Positions 19,743-28,540 of a DNA stretch of 64,000 nucleotides are shown in pieces. Position 1 is the first letter of the stretch. Each line of letters opens with the position of its first letter. The position numbers were made by a program, and so were the translations under genes. Source of the DNA: Dromaius novaehollandiae (Eukaryota; Chordata; Aves; Casuariiformes; Dromaiidae); contig NC_088110.1 in assembly GCF_036370855.1 (NCBI RefSeq), positions 25,296,001-25,360,000 of the forward strand, in the 5' to 3' direction. Below the pieces are notes generated by a model. The model made no database searches. It saw only the letters and a list, made by a program, of their open reading frames with translations, and was not told where the DNA came from.

Positions 19743-22700
19743 TAAAACAGTTACAAAAAAAGCACAACAAAATAGAGATTATCCTTAGAATTATTAATGC
19801 TTTGTTAAAGATCAGGTAGGAAGAAAGGGGCAGGAACAAGGTCGAAGGGGAGCACCTGACTAGTTCTAAGGCTTTAGATACAATGCAGTTGGTTACATGT
19901 TAATACAGCCATTACATAACTGGGATTATAGTTGAGGGATCAGCACTTATCTACAAAGACCTCCTTGCCTCAGGGCAGCCCAGCCAGTTCCCCCAACGCG
20001 ACACGTCCGTTTCTCTGCTTTGCATGGGCAGACCCTCCCCTGGCTCTAAGGTGCCGTGGAAGTGGAAAACAACTAGAATGTGCATGGGTGCATTTGCAGC
20101 CTAGAAGGACGTGAGGGGCAAGGTCTGTCCTCCACGGACAGATGCGGAGGCCGCGGAGGGGCCTTGGCCATCAGCATTTTAAGCTATACATGGAACACAC
20201 CCTGGGCCAAACTCTGTACTGAATGTGCACTCGTAGCCATCTTAGCAGCTTCCGCAAAGTTTCGGGCCCTAGGACAGACTGAAAGACAAAGAGCAGTTGT
20301 GAGTGATGCTAGGGAAAGGCACATGTACTGCTGCGGGCAGGAACTAGCATCTGGGCTAATCGAGCTGCTGTAGTTTCATTTAAAACACTTTCTGAGTAAC
20401 AAGGATTATTAGTTCTCTACTGGGAACAGTGACTTTGTCAGGGGGAGGGGACAGGGAACAGGGACACTGAATGTGAAAAGTGCATTATACTTGCGCGCTG
20501 CTGGGAAGGGGCGGCAGAGGGGCCTCTGCGGCTTTCCCCCTTTCCAGACAGAGCTTCCTCTGCATAGTCTGGTAGTGATGAGCGCTCGTCACTCGGAGCA
20601 AGTCTCATGTTCCTGGAGGAACAACGTACACGTAGCCTGGAAACAGGCCTGGCCTCTGCTGGGCAGCTGACCCAGGGAATGTTTCACGAGCCGGAGCAGA
20701 TGGCTGCAGATACCCATTATTGCATCCCGCAGACTCTTCCCGCAGCCTCCCTGCGAGACGGAGAGAAGAGCCAGGCCAGGAGGCCCCCTCCTCCAGACAG
20801 CACAGACCACAGCTCTCCCTCCTTTCACAGTTACAGCAGGGAAACGGTATATCCCTCCGAGAAGCCTGTCACATCTCTGCCAGCAGAAAAGCCTGGGTGG
20901 CCAACTCATTCCACAGTGTCTTCCTGGCTTCATCTCCTCCTTTCCCTGTAAACCTAAGCGAAATAAAAGCCTCCTCCTTGGGCTCACTCACAGCCTTTCT
21001 GCTTATAGCAGAGCCTGTCTCACACTCAGTCTCAGGAGAGCCTGGACGCTCAACGCAACGACCGGCACCACAGAAGCTGAAGCAACGTGGCCCAACCCAA
21101 CAAAGACAGATTCCAGTGATGATGAGTACTGCCAAACTGGGCCAGAGGACCTCCAGTGCCCTCTCCTTACCCGTGGCCCCTGGGGCAAGCAGCCAGGTGC
21201 TCGTTCTTCACTGCAGTACCCCGCCATGAGATGTGCCCAAACCGCTGCTGCCGCAGAGGAGCCGGCAGCCGAAACATGCACGGGGGGACCGAGGGGGAGG
21301 CTGGGCAGCAGCACGGAGGTCTGGCTCACCCTGCCTCCTCCGCAGAGCTCGGAGCGGTGCTCCTCCACAGATGCACAGACGGGCTGCAGTCCAGGCCAGC
21401 GGCCAGGAGAAAACACGGGAGAGCACCTGTACAGCCCTTCAGCTGCCTAGGGCACGAAGTTACTTCAGCCTCACAGCATCCTGTCTCATACGTCGTGCCT
21501 GCCCTTTCAGACCACTGATCAGTGCAGCTGAAATCTAGGAGCAGGGACAGCAACGCGCAAGACAAGGCAGTCTCTCCAAACCCTCTCTCTAGCAGACAGA
21601 AATCTCTGTGCTCAGAGAGGCACACGAGAGGCTCTGCACCATTCAAGGGCTCAGACATTCCCTCTGTGCGTGCAGCCAGCCCTTCCACGTGCACACGCCA
21701 TACGTATGTGAGATGCCTTTCTTAGCTGTCTGCCACCGCCCCGAACTCCTCTGCACGCACCACGCAAGGAACAGTGACAGAACCCGGGCTCCTCTGCTTT
21801 CTGCCGGTGGCCACAGACATCCTGGAGATCCTGAGCGTTATATACTAACCAACACTGACTGCGGTCTTTGCGTAGGAGAGTCCAATGAGTAGCAAAGGGG
21901 AGACACACGAGGAACAAGGCAACGAGGCCAGGCACCTGGACCCAGACAGTGCGTTTTACTGACAAACAGTGCCATGAAAACAGTATCCGTTCGCACGGCT
22001 CCTGCATCCAAGGAGGCAGAATCTTTACACAACAACATCACCGTGACTTTATATTTCCAAATGCAGTTGACGAGACTGACTGGAAGCAGCGTGTCATTTG
22101 GGGAAGTTACAGATACAGGCAGCATCCTCACTCTGGGAAAACCCCTGTGAGGCACAAACACTGAAGGCAAGAGCAGAGTGTATCTCAGCTATGACCTGAA
22201 AAGAAACTGTTCTTCTGGTGCAGGCATTTCGAAGGCAACATGAACAGCGAGCAGCAGGCTCAGACAAGAGGCCTGATGCCCTGGAGGGAAGGAACCTTCT
22301 GCAGACTCTCTAACTTGCTAACGCCTAAGCAGAGCACCGCTCTGCCACGCAGCCGACTGAAGCCAGTCAGCTGCAGGGCACGTTCCTGAAGAGTATACGG
22401 AACAGTCCTGAGGGGAAAGCACTACAAGCTCAGCAGAAGGACGGTGACACAGGCGGGAGATGCTGACACACAAGGCATTCACGGAGGGAGAGAAGCCATG
22501 CCCTGACAGCTAGGCATGCCTGACAGAAAAGCTCAGAAAGATGAGAAAAAGGAGACAGCAAATGGGATGCTAAACATTAGGAGCAGCAGCAGGAGTCTAC
22601 TGGGGGCCTGCACACTAAAAAGAAACCCAATACCCTCTCGCAAGCATGGTCCTAGCACAGAGATGGGCACCTTAATACAAGGAATACTTAAACCCAAGTT

Positions 22701-23238
22701 AAGTCAGAGTGAAGACTTATCTTCAACATAGCAGTGGCTATTTTTTTATTCTAGCTAAGCATTTAGAGTTGGTTTCATAACACACTGTCAGAGAGGGCAA
22801 ATTAGTGTAACTACAGGAACCTTTACTTGAACGGAGTGTTATTACCATAATGAGGTATTAATATACATTTATATTCGATCTCACTGCGAAAGAGGCTAGA
22901 CTCAATTTTACCATGTTGTCCTGCAGAGGAACTCCAAAGTGAAGCATCAGAACAACAAACAGAAAAACACCTAAAAATGCCCTATGGTGCTGTGATATTT
23001 TTAGTCCCTATATCAGTTATGGAACTGTAATTAAGAGAAGCTTTGTACCTTGCCTGCACATGCACAAACACTTGTCTGTTGTCTAGAGCTTATTCAGAAA
23101 ATTGCCTGCAGTGAAGAATTAGCCATCTGGAAAGTTTTCTTCTGATTTAATTACAAAATAGTCTCAGTCTTCTCACAGTAGAAGAATGTTTTTCCATCCT
23201 TCCCTAGAGAATGCTAAATGTATTTTACTCCAGCTTTC

Positions 23239-23251
23239 AAAAAAAAAAAAA

Positions 23252-23300
<49 letters not shown>

Positions 23301-23319
23301 AAGAAAGAAAGAAAGAAAA
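23239..23319 (+). repeat. Pure purine tract A22-(GA)n-(GAAA)n in ATXN1L 3' UTR
   Basis: There are 81 consecutive purines on the plus strand: 22 A, then about 18 GA units, then GAAA units. In the ATXN1L mRNA this reads as an uninterrupted pyrimidine tract. Confidence 0.9.
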
Positions 23320-24178
23320 TCACCTGTAGGCTAAACCTCAGCAAAAGCTTTAGGCCTAAGAGAAGCTTTTTTTTTATTTATTTAAGGGTTAAGAACATGG
23401 GAAGAAAGATTTGATTTGGTGTCAAATAATTAAATGTATTTCTTAGCAGGAAACTGACATCTCCCATCCCAACTTATGTCCCATCCCAAGTGCTCAAGTC
23501 TTTTCCACAGTTTCCTATTCACCTGCACCTAAACCCATCCTTTTGGTCCTTCCTCTCCAATTTCTGTCATTCATGCAGATCTCTCTAGATTCTTTGCAAG
23601 AATAAAGAGCGGTTGGATTCAGTGGAAGAGACAATAAACAGAACCATCAGAGAAGCATCTGCAGCCTGCCCTCAAGAGCTCCATCGGTGAACGGTCCTTT
23701 TAAAGTGCATGTGTGAAGAAAGGGGATACTAGGAGTAGTGCCCCCTAAACTCCAGTGGGGACCCATCTTTCCCCATCATGAGAAAGGAGGAATAAAATCT
23801 TCAGCAACTTTATCTGCTACCTTAAGCTGTGTCTGCCCTTCTCATCTCCCCGCCTATCCTGAATGCTCAGACCCTGCCCTGCAGGGAACCAGGTATTCAG
23901 GGAGGTGCAAAGCCCCAACCTCCGGAATGCTCCTGTCACAAGCTCTTGAGCACACCCCCGTTCTCTACCCCAACTAGCCTGTTGCTGCTCCCTGAGGCAC
24001 TGGAGCCCTCTCGATTCCCCAAGAGGATCTGGTCAGCGACCGAACTGGAGTGAATCCAGTTCTGCAGGGCAGAGAGCAGCCTTGCTGGTGAACCTGTCAC
24101 AAAGTCTGTGCAATTTCTTCACCTGCTGAAGGTGAGGCTCACGCACGGGGCACACCCTAGCTCACAGCCTCAGAGGGA

Positions 24179-26257
24179 TCACTTCCCCGCATTGGAACGC
24201 CCTTCAATAGACAGCTTGACCTCCTGGGGAATGAAAAAGGGACGGAGCAGAGACGGCCGAGGCTCCTCTGCCTGCACGCTGTATCTTTGGAAGCCTGGGG
24301 CTGTCCAGCTGTGCTGACTGCCAGTCTCAGGCTGAGAGGTTTCTTCACGAGAGCCCTGGGCTGCACTATCCCTTTCTGGGTGGCTCTTCCTTTCGGCAGC
24401 TCTGTCAGGTGGCTCTCTGGACCCCTGCGCTGTTCTTTCAGCTCTCTCTCTAGTAGATATCAACTGACCCGTGAGAGGGTAGTTAGCCTGAGAAGCAGAG
24501 TTGCCATTCATGCTCTGTAAACTGATTGATATGCAGACATCGCCCACCTGCAGCCTGTGACAGGGCAGAGCAAAGAGCTGGGCAGTCCGCCCTGGGCTAC
24601 AGGAGGACCAGCCCTGGCCATACACAAAGAAGGGATGCTCTGGGGGCACATCAATGCTCACTTTACTTTGTTGCTCCCCAACCACAAAATGCAACGTGAC
24701 AAACCCAGGCCACTGGCTTTCCTGAATATCCACCACGGTGCTGGAGTCGATCTTCAGGCCCCCGCTCACCTCAGCACTGCGAACGAAGTCTTGAGTCTGC
24801 AGGTCCTCTACCCGCTTCAGCTCTCCTGTAGCCAGCTGGATGATGGCTCCTTTCATGAAGTGAGAGGGCAAGTGCGAGGAGCTGGGTGGCTGCAGTTGGG
24901 TCAAGTCCTTTTCAAGCGTGCTTCCTCGAGCCTGCGCATCTGGGCTCTGCCTCACCAGAGTATCTGAAGAGGAAGACCTGACGGGCTCAGATACAGCAGG
25001 CACCAGGACTGGCTTGCCGTTGGCTATTACCATTCCTTTGGTTAATTGTCTTTGTCTAACCATCTCTTCAGGGGACATTACAAATGGACTCCTGGACTGG
25101 CTTTTCTCAGCAGCAGCCCTTTCCACTGTGCTCCTCAAAACGTCCCTTGACTCCCCCTGCTGATCAGGGATATTATGGCAAAGGTTTAAAGGGCTCAGGT
25201 CATCCTTCCTCTGCGCTGCCAGAACATGGTAATCCTGAGACGCCAACACCCCCACCACCCTCTGAACCTCCAGATCAGCGTCTGGGGTGCTTCTGTGAGC
25301 TGGCACAGAGACCTCTGTTCTCAAAGTCTGGTAACCTGAAAGAAACTGTCCATCGACCACACATCCCACTGCAGCCCCTGGCAGACAGTCTTCAGCTTTA
25401 CTGCTGGCAGAGTCCACAGCCTCGCTGGTCCTCCTCACCACATTATGCTCCAGATGTCTCTGTCCACCGTTGGCAGCAACTACCTCTGAACTCAGCTGAC
25501 TGTCTTGCTGAGGAGGATCTGGGCTTCCACTTGCTGTAGGTGTCTCATATGCCGAATACCCTGGTGGGAGGCGGGACATCTGGTAATAAACAGGAATTCT
25601 ACCTGGTGCAATATCTAATGGCTGGGTCCCAGTATGGTGCTGCATCTGGCCGGAAGGCGAGATGGCAGAAACAGATTTGTTGAAGGTGTGGGTAGGAGAG
25701 GTAGTCTGAGGGGAAGGAGCGGCTTCTTCCGTGAAGAGAGAGGCGTATGGCACAAAGTGAGGGACGTGAGAGGCGGTGAGGTTGGTGGAAGGAGACAGGA
25801 GAGGACTAGGCAGGAAGCCAGAAGGAACAGCATAGGGCACCGTGTAATGAGAGCCGATGAACTGCAGAGACGTCGGGGGGATCTGCGCGTAGTGGATGGG
25901 AGGGTAGGGCACCCCCGGGTGCTGGATTAGCGGCGAGGTCACGTTGAAGGCCGGCGGCAGGGGGCTCACGTTCACCACGGGGTGCAGGCCCGTGGGGGAG
26001 AAGGTGGCGGGCGGCACCGCCACTTTGTAGAGCATCCCATACTGGTCCACCGTCAGCCCCGCCACGGCCTCCGCGCCGTCGCCCGGGCCATAGCGCAGGG
26101 CCGCGGGGCCCGGGCCTGCCGCCCGGCCCCACTCGGGGCCCTCGCCCGAGGCCTGGGCGCTCCCGGCCCGCCCTGCCTCTGCGCCCACGCTGGCGGCAGG
26201 CAGGTCCCGCTTCTTGGGGGGCAGGCACTCCTGGCTCCGCTCGTGGCCCGCTCGCAT
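24179..26257 (-). CDS. ATXN1L: ATXN1L (ataxin-1-like, BOAT1), single coding exon, 692 residues
   Basis: This is a nuclear co-repressor partner of Capicua and ataxin-1 and is linked to Notch-target repression. One uninterrupted frame carries the conserved N-terminus ERSQECLPPKKRDLP shared with ataxin-1 and the segment GLTVDQYGMLYKVAVPPATF. The AXH domain (about residues 466-581, HFMKGAIIQLATGELKRVED to VGDVCISISLQ) mediates RNA/protein binding and dimerisation. The C-terminus is EVKLSIEGRSNAGK. Human ATXN1L is 689 residues as I recall. There is no polyglutamine tract, as expected for ATXN1L rather than ATXN1. The start ATG is in the CpG island, and the whole coding sequence in one exon is normal for this gene. 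The middle (residues about 150-450) is Ser/Pro/Gln-rich, disordered-looking and more diverged. Confidence 0.98.
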   Translation of the reverse strand: MRAGHERSQECLPPKKRDLPAASVGAEAGRAGSAQASGEGPEWGRAAGPGPAALRYGPGDGAEAVAGLTVDQYGMLYKVAVPPATFSPTGLHPVVNVSPLPPAFNVTSPLIQHPGVPYPPIHYAQIPPTSLQFIGSHYTVPYAVPSGFLPSPLLSPSTNLTASHVPHFVPYASLFTEEAAPSPQTTSPTHTFNKSVSAISPSGQMQHHTGTQPLDIAPGRIPVYYQMSRLPPGYSAYETPTASGSPDPPQQDSQLSSEVVAANGGQRHLEHNVVRRTSEAVDSASSKAEDCLPGAAVGCVVDGQFLSGYQTLRTEVSVPAHRSTPDADLEVQRVVGVLASQDYHVLAAQRKDDLSPLNLCHNIPDQQGESRDVLRSTVERAAAEKSQSRSPFVMSPEEMVRQRQLTKGMVIANGKPVLVPAVSEPVRSSSSDTLVRQSPDAQARGSTLEKDLTQLQPPSSSHLPSHFMKGAIIQLATGELKRVEDLQTQDFVRSAEVSGGLKIDSSTVVDIQESQWPGFVTLHFVVGEQQSKVSIDVPPEHPFFVYGQGWSSCSPGRTAQLFALPCHRLQVGDVCISISLQSMNGNSASQANYPLTGQLISTRERAERTAQGSREPPDRAAERKSHPERDSAAQGSREETSQPETGSQHSWTAPGFQRYSVQAEEPRPSLLRPFFIPQEVKLSIEGRSNAGK

Positions 26258-26367
26258 GGCGCCACACGGTGTCCCGGCAGGCCCGGCCGCGAGGCTCGCT
26301 CATGGGGGCACCCGAAGGGGCTGCCGCACGCCAGCTCCCGGCTCCCCGCTGCTGGCCGCCGTCTCAC
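26258..26367 (-). other. ATXN1L: ATXN1L 5' UTR part of the coding exon
   Basis: On the minus strand the acceptor ctgttcccggcgcag ends at 26368, so the exon would begin at 26367, 110 nt before the ATG. The preceding tract is pyrimidine-rich. The same place can also read as a donor (gcag/gtgaga), so the alternative is an exon ending here. Confidence 0.5.
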
Positions 26368-26397
26368 CTGCGCCGGGAACAGAGGGAGCCATCAGCC

Positions 26398-26532
26398 CGG
26401 GCCCCGCGGGCGCAGGGAGCCCCCGCCGCCGGGCACCGGGCCCCGCGGGCGCAGGGAGCCCCCGCCGCCGGGCACCGAGAGCCCCCGCCGCCGGGCACCG
26501 GGCCCCGCGGGCGCAGGGAGCCCCCGCCGCCG
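26398..26532 (-). repeat. 39-bp GC-rich minisatellite in ATXN1L 5' UTR intron
   Basis: A 39-bp unit beginning CGGGCCCCGCGGGCGCAGGG is repeated exactly at 26398 and 26437. A 23-bp partial unit follows at 26476 and a third copy at 26499, losing match after about 33 bp. Confidence 0.9.
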
Positions 26533-26727
26533 GCTCCCAGCAGAGCGCCGAGAACAGGGCGGCGGCGAGCCGCGGCCCGGCAGCGGGAGGACTCCTGAAT
26601 ACCGGGACGGAGGGGGCCCGGCCCGGCGCCCCAGGGCGCCGCCACCCCCGGGGCCCCGGCCGCGCCCCGCCCCGCCGCCGCCCGCGGAGCCGGGACGCCG
26701 CAGCCCCGCCCGGGGCCCGCGACTCAC

Positions 26728-26850
26728 CCGCCATCGCCCGGCTCCTCCGCCGCGACCCCCATCGGCCCCGGCGCCGCCCGCCGCCGCCTCCGGCCCGACC
26801 CCTCCCCGCCTGCGGCGCGCCGCGATGACGCGCCCCGCGCGCCGGAAGTG
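26728..26850 (-). other. ATXN1L: ATXN1L non-coding exon 1 (5' UTR), 5' end approximate
   Basis: The minus strand has a strong donor gtgagt (26727 to 26722) after GCCGGGCGATGGCGG. Splicing to the acceptor at 26368-26369 removes 360 nt containing the minisatellite. ETS- and CRE-type sites lie just upstream (26842-26869). Confidence 0.55.
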
Positions 26851-26905
26851 AGGGCGCCCGCGACGTCACGCGCCCGCGGCTGACGCCGGCCGCCCCGGAG
26901 CGCGG

Positions 26906-26919
26906 GTTGTCCCGGCAAC
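26906..26919. promoter_or_regulatory. RFX X-box palindrome
   Basis: GTTGTCCCGGCAAC fits the X-box pattern GTNRYC-N(0-3)-RGYAAC recognised by RFX factors, with near-perfect dyad symmetry. It lies about 60-180 bp upstream of the ATXN1L exon 1 region. Confidence 0.6.
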
Positions 26920-26950
26920 GGCGGCGCGGCGGGTCCCTCCCCTCCCCTCC

Positions 26951-27343
26951 ATGGCGGCGCCGGCGGGCGGGTGCGCGGAGCCCGGGCCCCCGCGGCGGGC
27001 GCTGCCCGCGGGAGGAGGCGCGTCCCGAGGAGGGAGCGGTGCTGGCCACCCGGGGACGGGCCGCGGGCACCGGACGCTGCTGGGCTGCGCTCTGGACGGG
27101 CCCGTGCAGGCGACCAGCCGGGAGCACTGGAACCGCCGCGACCCGCCTGGCTGCGGCCACAGGAGCCCGTTACGTGACTCCCCGGGGGGAGCTTCCCGTT
27201 CCCGTTCCTGCCTCCGCACTGCCGCTCTCTTCTGCCCGCCTGCACGCTCTCGTAGCCCGTGCGCTCACACGCACCCCAGGCGGCCTCCTGCTCGTCTTGT
27301 TGCTGCCGGCGTGTCCCGTTTGTTGTTCCTTAGCATTCATTGA
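26951..27343 (+). other. Open frame divergent from ATXN1L, coding status doubtful
   Basis: A 130-codon frame begins at an ATG in good context (cctccATGGCGG), on the opposite strand to ATXN1L and just across its promoter. I recognise no family and the composition is that of the CpG island. A possible donor gtaagg at 27538 would make it an exon of a promoter-divergent transcript. It is most likely non-coding. Confidence 0.2.
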
Positions 27344-27880
27344 TTTTTATGGTGTGGGCAGAAGATCCTGGGAAGTGCAGAGAGGAAAGCTGGGCAGGAA
27401 GGCAGGCTTTGGATCCCCTTTCTCAGATCCTTCTTTCATTATATTTCATATATAACGCCCCTCTGACTCGAGGATTCAGTACTTCCATCCGTACAGCAGT
27501 GTCCTGAAGCCTGAGAAGCACCTGCTTCCCGCATCCCGTAAGGTCGATGTATGTGTGTGTATAGAGAGAGATTTCTTTTTCTTGAAACATAGATTGGAAA
27601 AAAAGCCTGAGTCATTCCTTGGATGCTGTGGTTATTGCACAGCCTGTCTCCTTTGCAGGACTGGCTTCAGAAAGAGTTTCCCACATCGCATCAGGAATTC
27701 TGGTTTGTGCTTTTAACGTGACTGCCAACATGAAAGTGTATTGTCAGCCACGTGGACTGCACTGCACAGTCTCCCGTCTCCAAAGAGTTAAGCACGTACT
27801 TGAGGAAAAACTGTAGGAAACCGGCAGGTTAAGAATGATCCTTTCTCTGATACGGGTTCCCGACTCCCACCAGTGTACAG
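27344..27880. other. Interval between ATXN1L and AP1G1 islands
   Basis: About 500 bp of ordinary composition separates the two CpG-rich promoters. I see only a short TGTGTG/AGAGAG run near 27550 and no gene. Confidence 0.6.
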
Positions 27881-28201
27881 GCCTCCCGCGCCGGCACTTT
27901 CCCCACAGCGCGGTCAGCGCTGGGCCTCCCTGCTGCACGCTTTTCTGATCCCCTTTTTGCTCCTCCGCTGTGGACCCCGGCGGCTGAGCCGTCTCCCGCC
28001 GGCCCCGCCCGAGCTGCCGGGGCGGATTCACCGCGGGGCGGCCCGGCCGAGGCCCGCGGGCAGCGGGGCCCTCCCGGCGGCGGCGCCCCCCCGCTCCCCG
28101 CCACCCTGCCGCGTGCGCGGCCGGAACCCCCGTTCGGGGCAGCGCGACCCGCCCGGCCGCACCACGGGGCCGCGCTCGCCGCGGGGGACTACGCCGGCGC
28201 G

Positions 28202-28209
28202 TGACGTCA
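28202..28209. promoter_or_regulatory. Consensus CRE (CREB/ATF site)
   Basis: TGACGTCA is the full palindromic cAMP-response element, about 240 bp upstream of the inferred AP1G1 start. Confidence 0.65.
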
Positions 28210-28304
28210 TCAGTGACGGCCGCGGGAGTCGCACGTCACCTCGACCGAGCAGTCTCGCGGGTGCTTCCGCCAGGGAAAGTAGTGCGGGGAGCCCGTTCCG
28301 CCAG

Positions 28305-28371
28305 GCCGCCGCCGCTGGGGCTGCCGCCGCCGCTGGGGCTGCCGCCGCCGCTGGGGCTGCCGCCGCCGAGG
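28305..28371 (+). repeat. 18-bp minisatellite in AP1G1 promoter
   Basis: GCCGCCGCCGCTGGGGCT is repeated exactly three times at 28305, 28323 and 28341. A partial fourth copy follows at 28359. Confidence 0.9.
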
Positions 28372-28449
28372 CCGCCGCGGCTGCGGCCCTCCCCGCCGCC
28401 GACAGCGGCCGGGAGACCAAGAGCATAGCGCCGGGCCGCGGATCCCTCC

Positions 28450-28540
28450 GCCTGCGGTATCGGTGCTGAGGCCGCGCCGCCGCCATTTTGAATGCCTGGC
28501 TCCTGCTGCCGCCGCTGTCTCCGCTGCAGGGACCGGCCCG
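28450..28540 (+). other. AP1G1: AP1G1 non-coding exon 1 (5' UTR), 5' end approximate
   Basis: A donor gtgagt at 28541 ends a GC-rich leader containing GCCGCCATTTT at 28479-28489. Splicing to the acceptor before 43324 joins it to the start codon exon. The 5' end is inferred. Confidence 0.65.
28479..28489 (+). promoter_or_regulatory. YY1-type site in AP1G1 exon 1
   Basis: GCCGCCATTTT is the inverse of AAAATGGCGGC. It is oriented along the transcript, 51 nt before the exon 1 donor, and is the same as the site in IST1 exon 1. Confidence 0.6.

Larger units (their letters stand above)
19720..24178 (-). other. ATXN1L: ATXN1L 3' UTR (inferred extent)
   Basis: Sequence from the stop codon at 24179 leftward to the AATAAA at 19742-19737. 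It has no convincing ORF. It contains the 81-bp polypyrimidine tract (mRNA sense) at 23319-23239. The extent is inferred from the signal and family knowledge. Confidence 0.55.
26000..27250. promoter_or_regulatory. CpG island: ATXN1L promoter and N-terminal coding region
   Basis: G+C and CpG are very high from the first third of the ATXN1L coding exon through its upstream region. It includes an ETS-type CCGGAAGTG (26842-26850), a GACGTCAC half-palindromic CRE (26862-26869), an X-box palindrome (26906-26919) and an ATGGCGGC near 26951. There is no TATA box. Confidence 0.8.

Noticed and set aside
20000-22800. Many ORFs of 60-170 codons on both strands
   Set aside because: The region is best read as the ATXN1L 3' UTR. 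The frames overlap each other and show no family resemblance.
23211-23414. 67-codon ORF with long Lys and Arg-Glu runs
   Set aside because: It is a translation of the A/GA/GAAA simple repeat.
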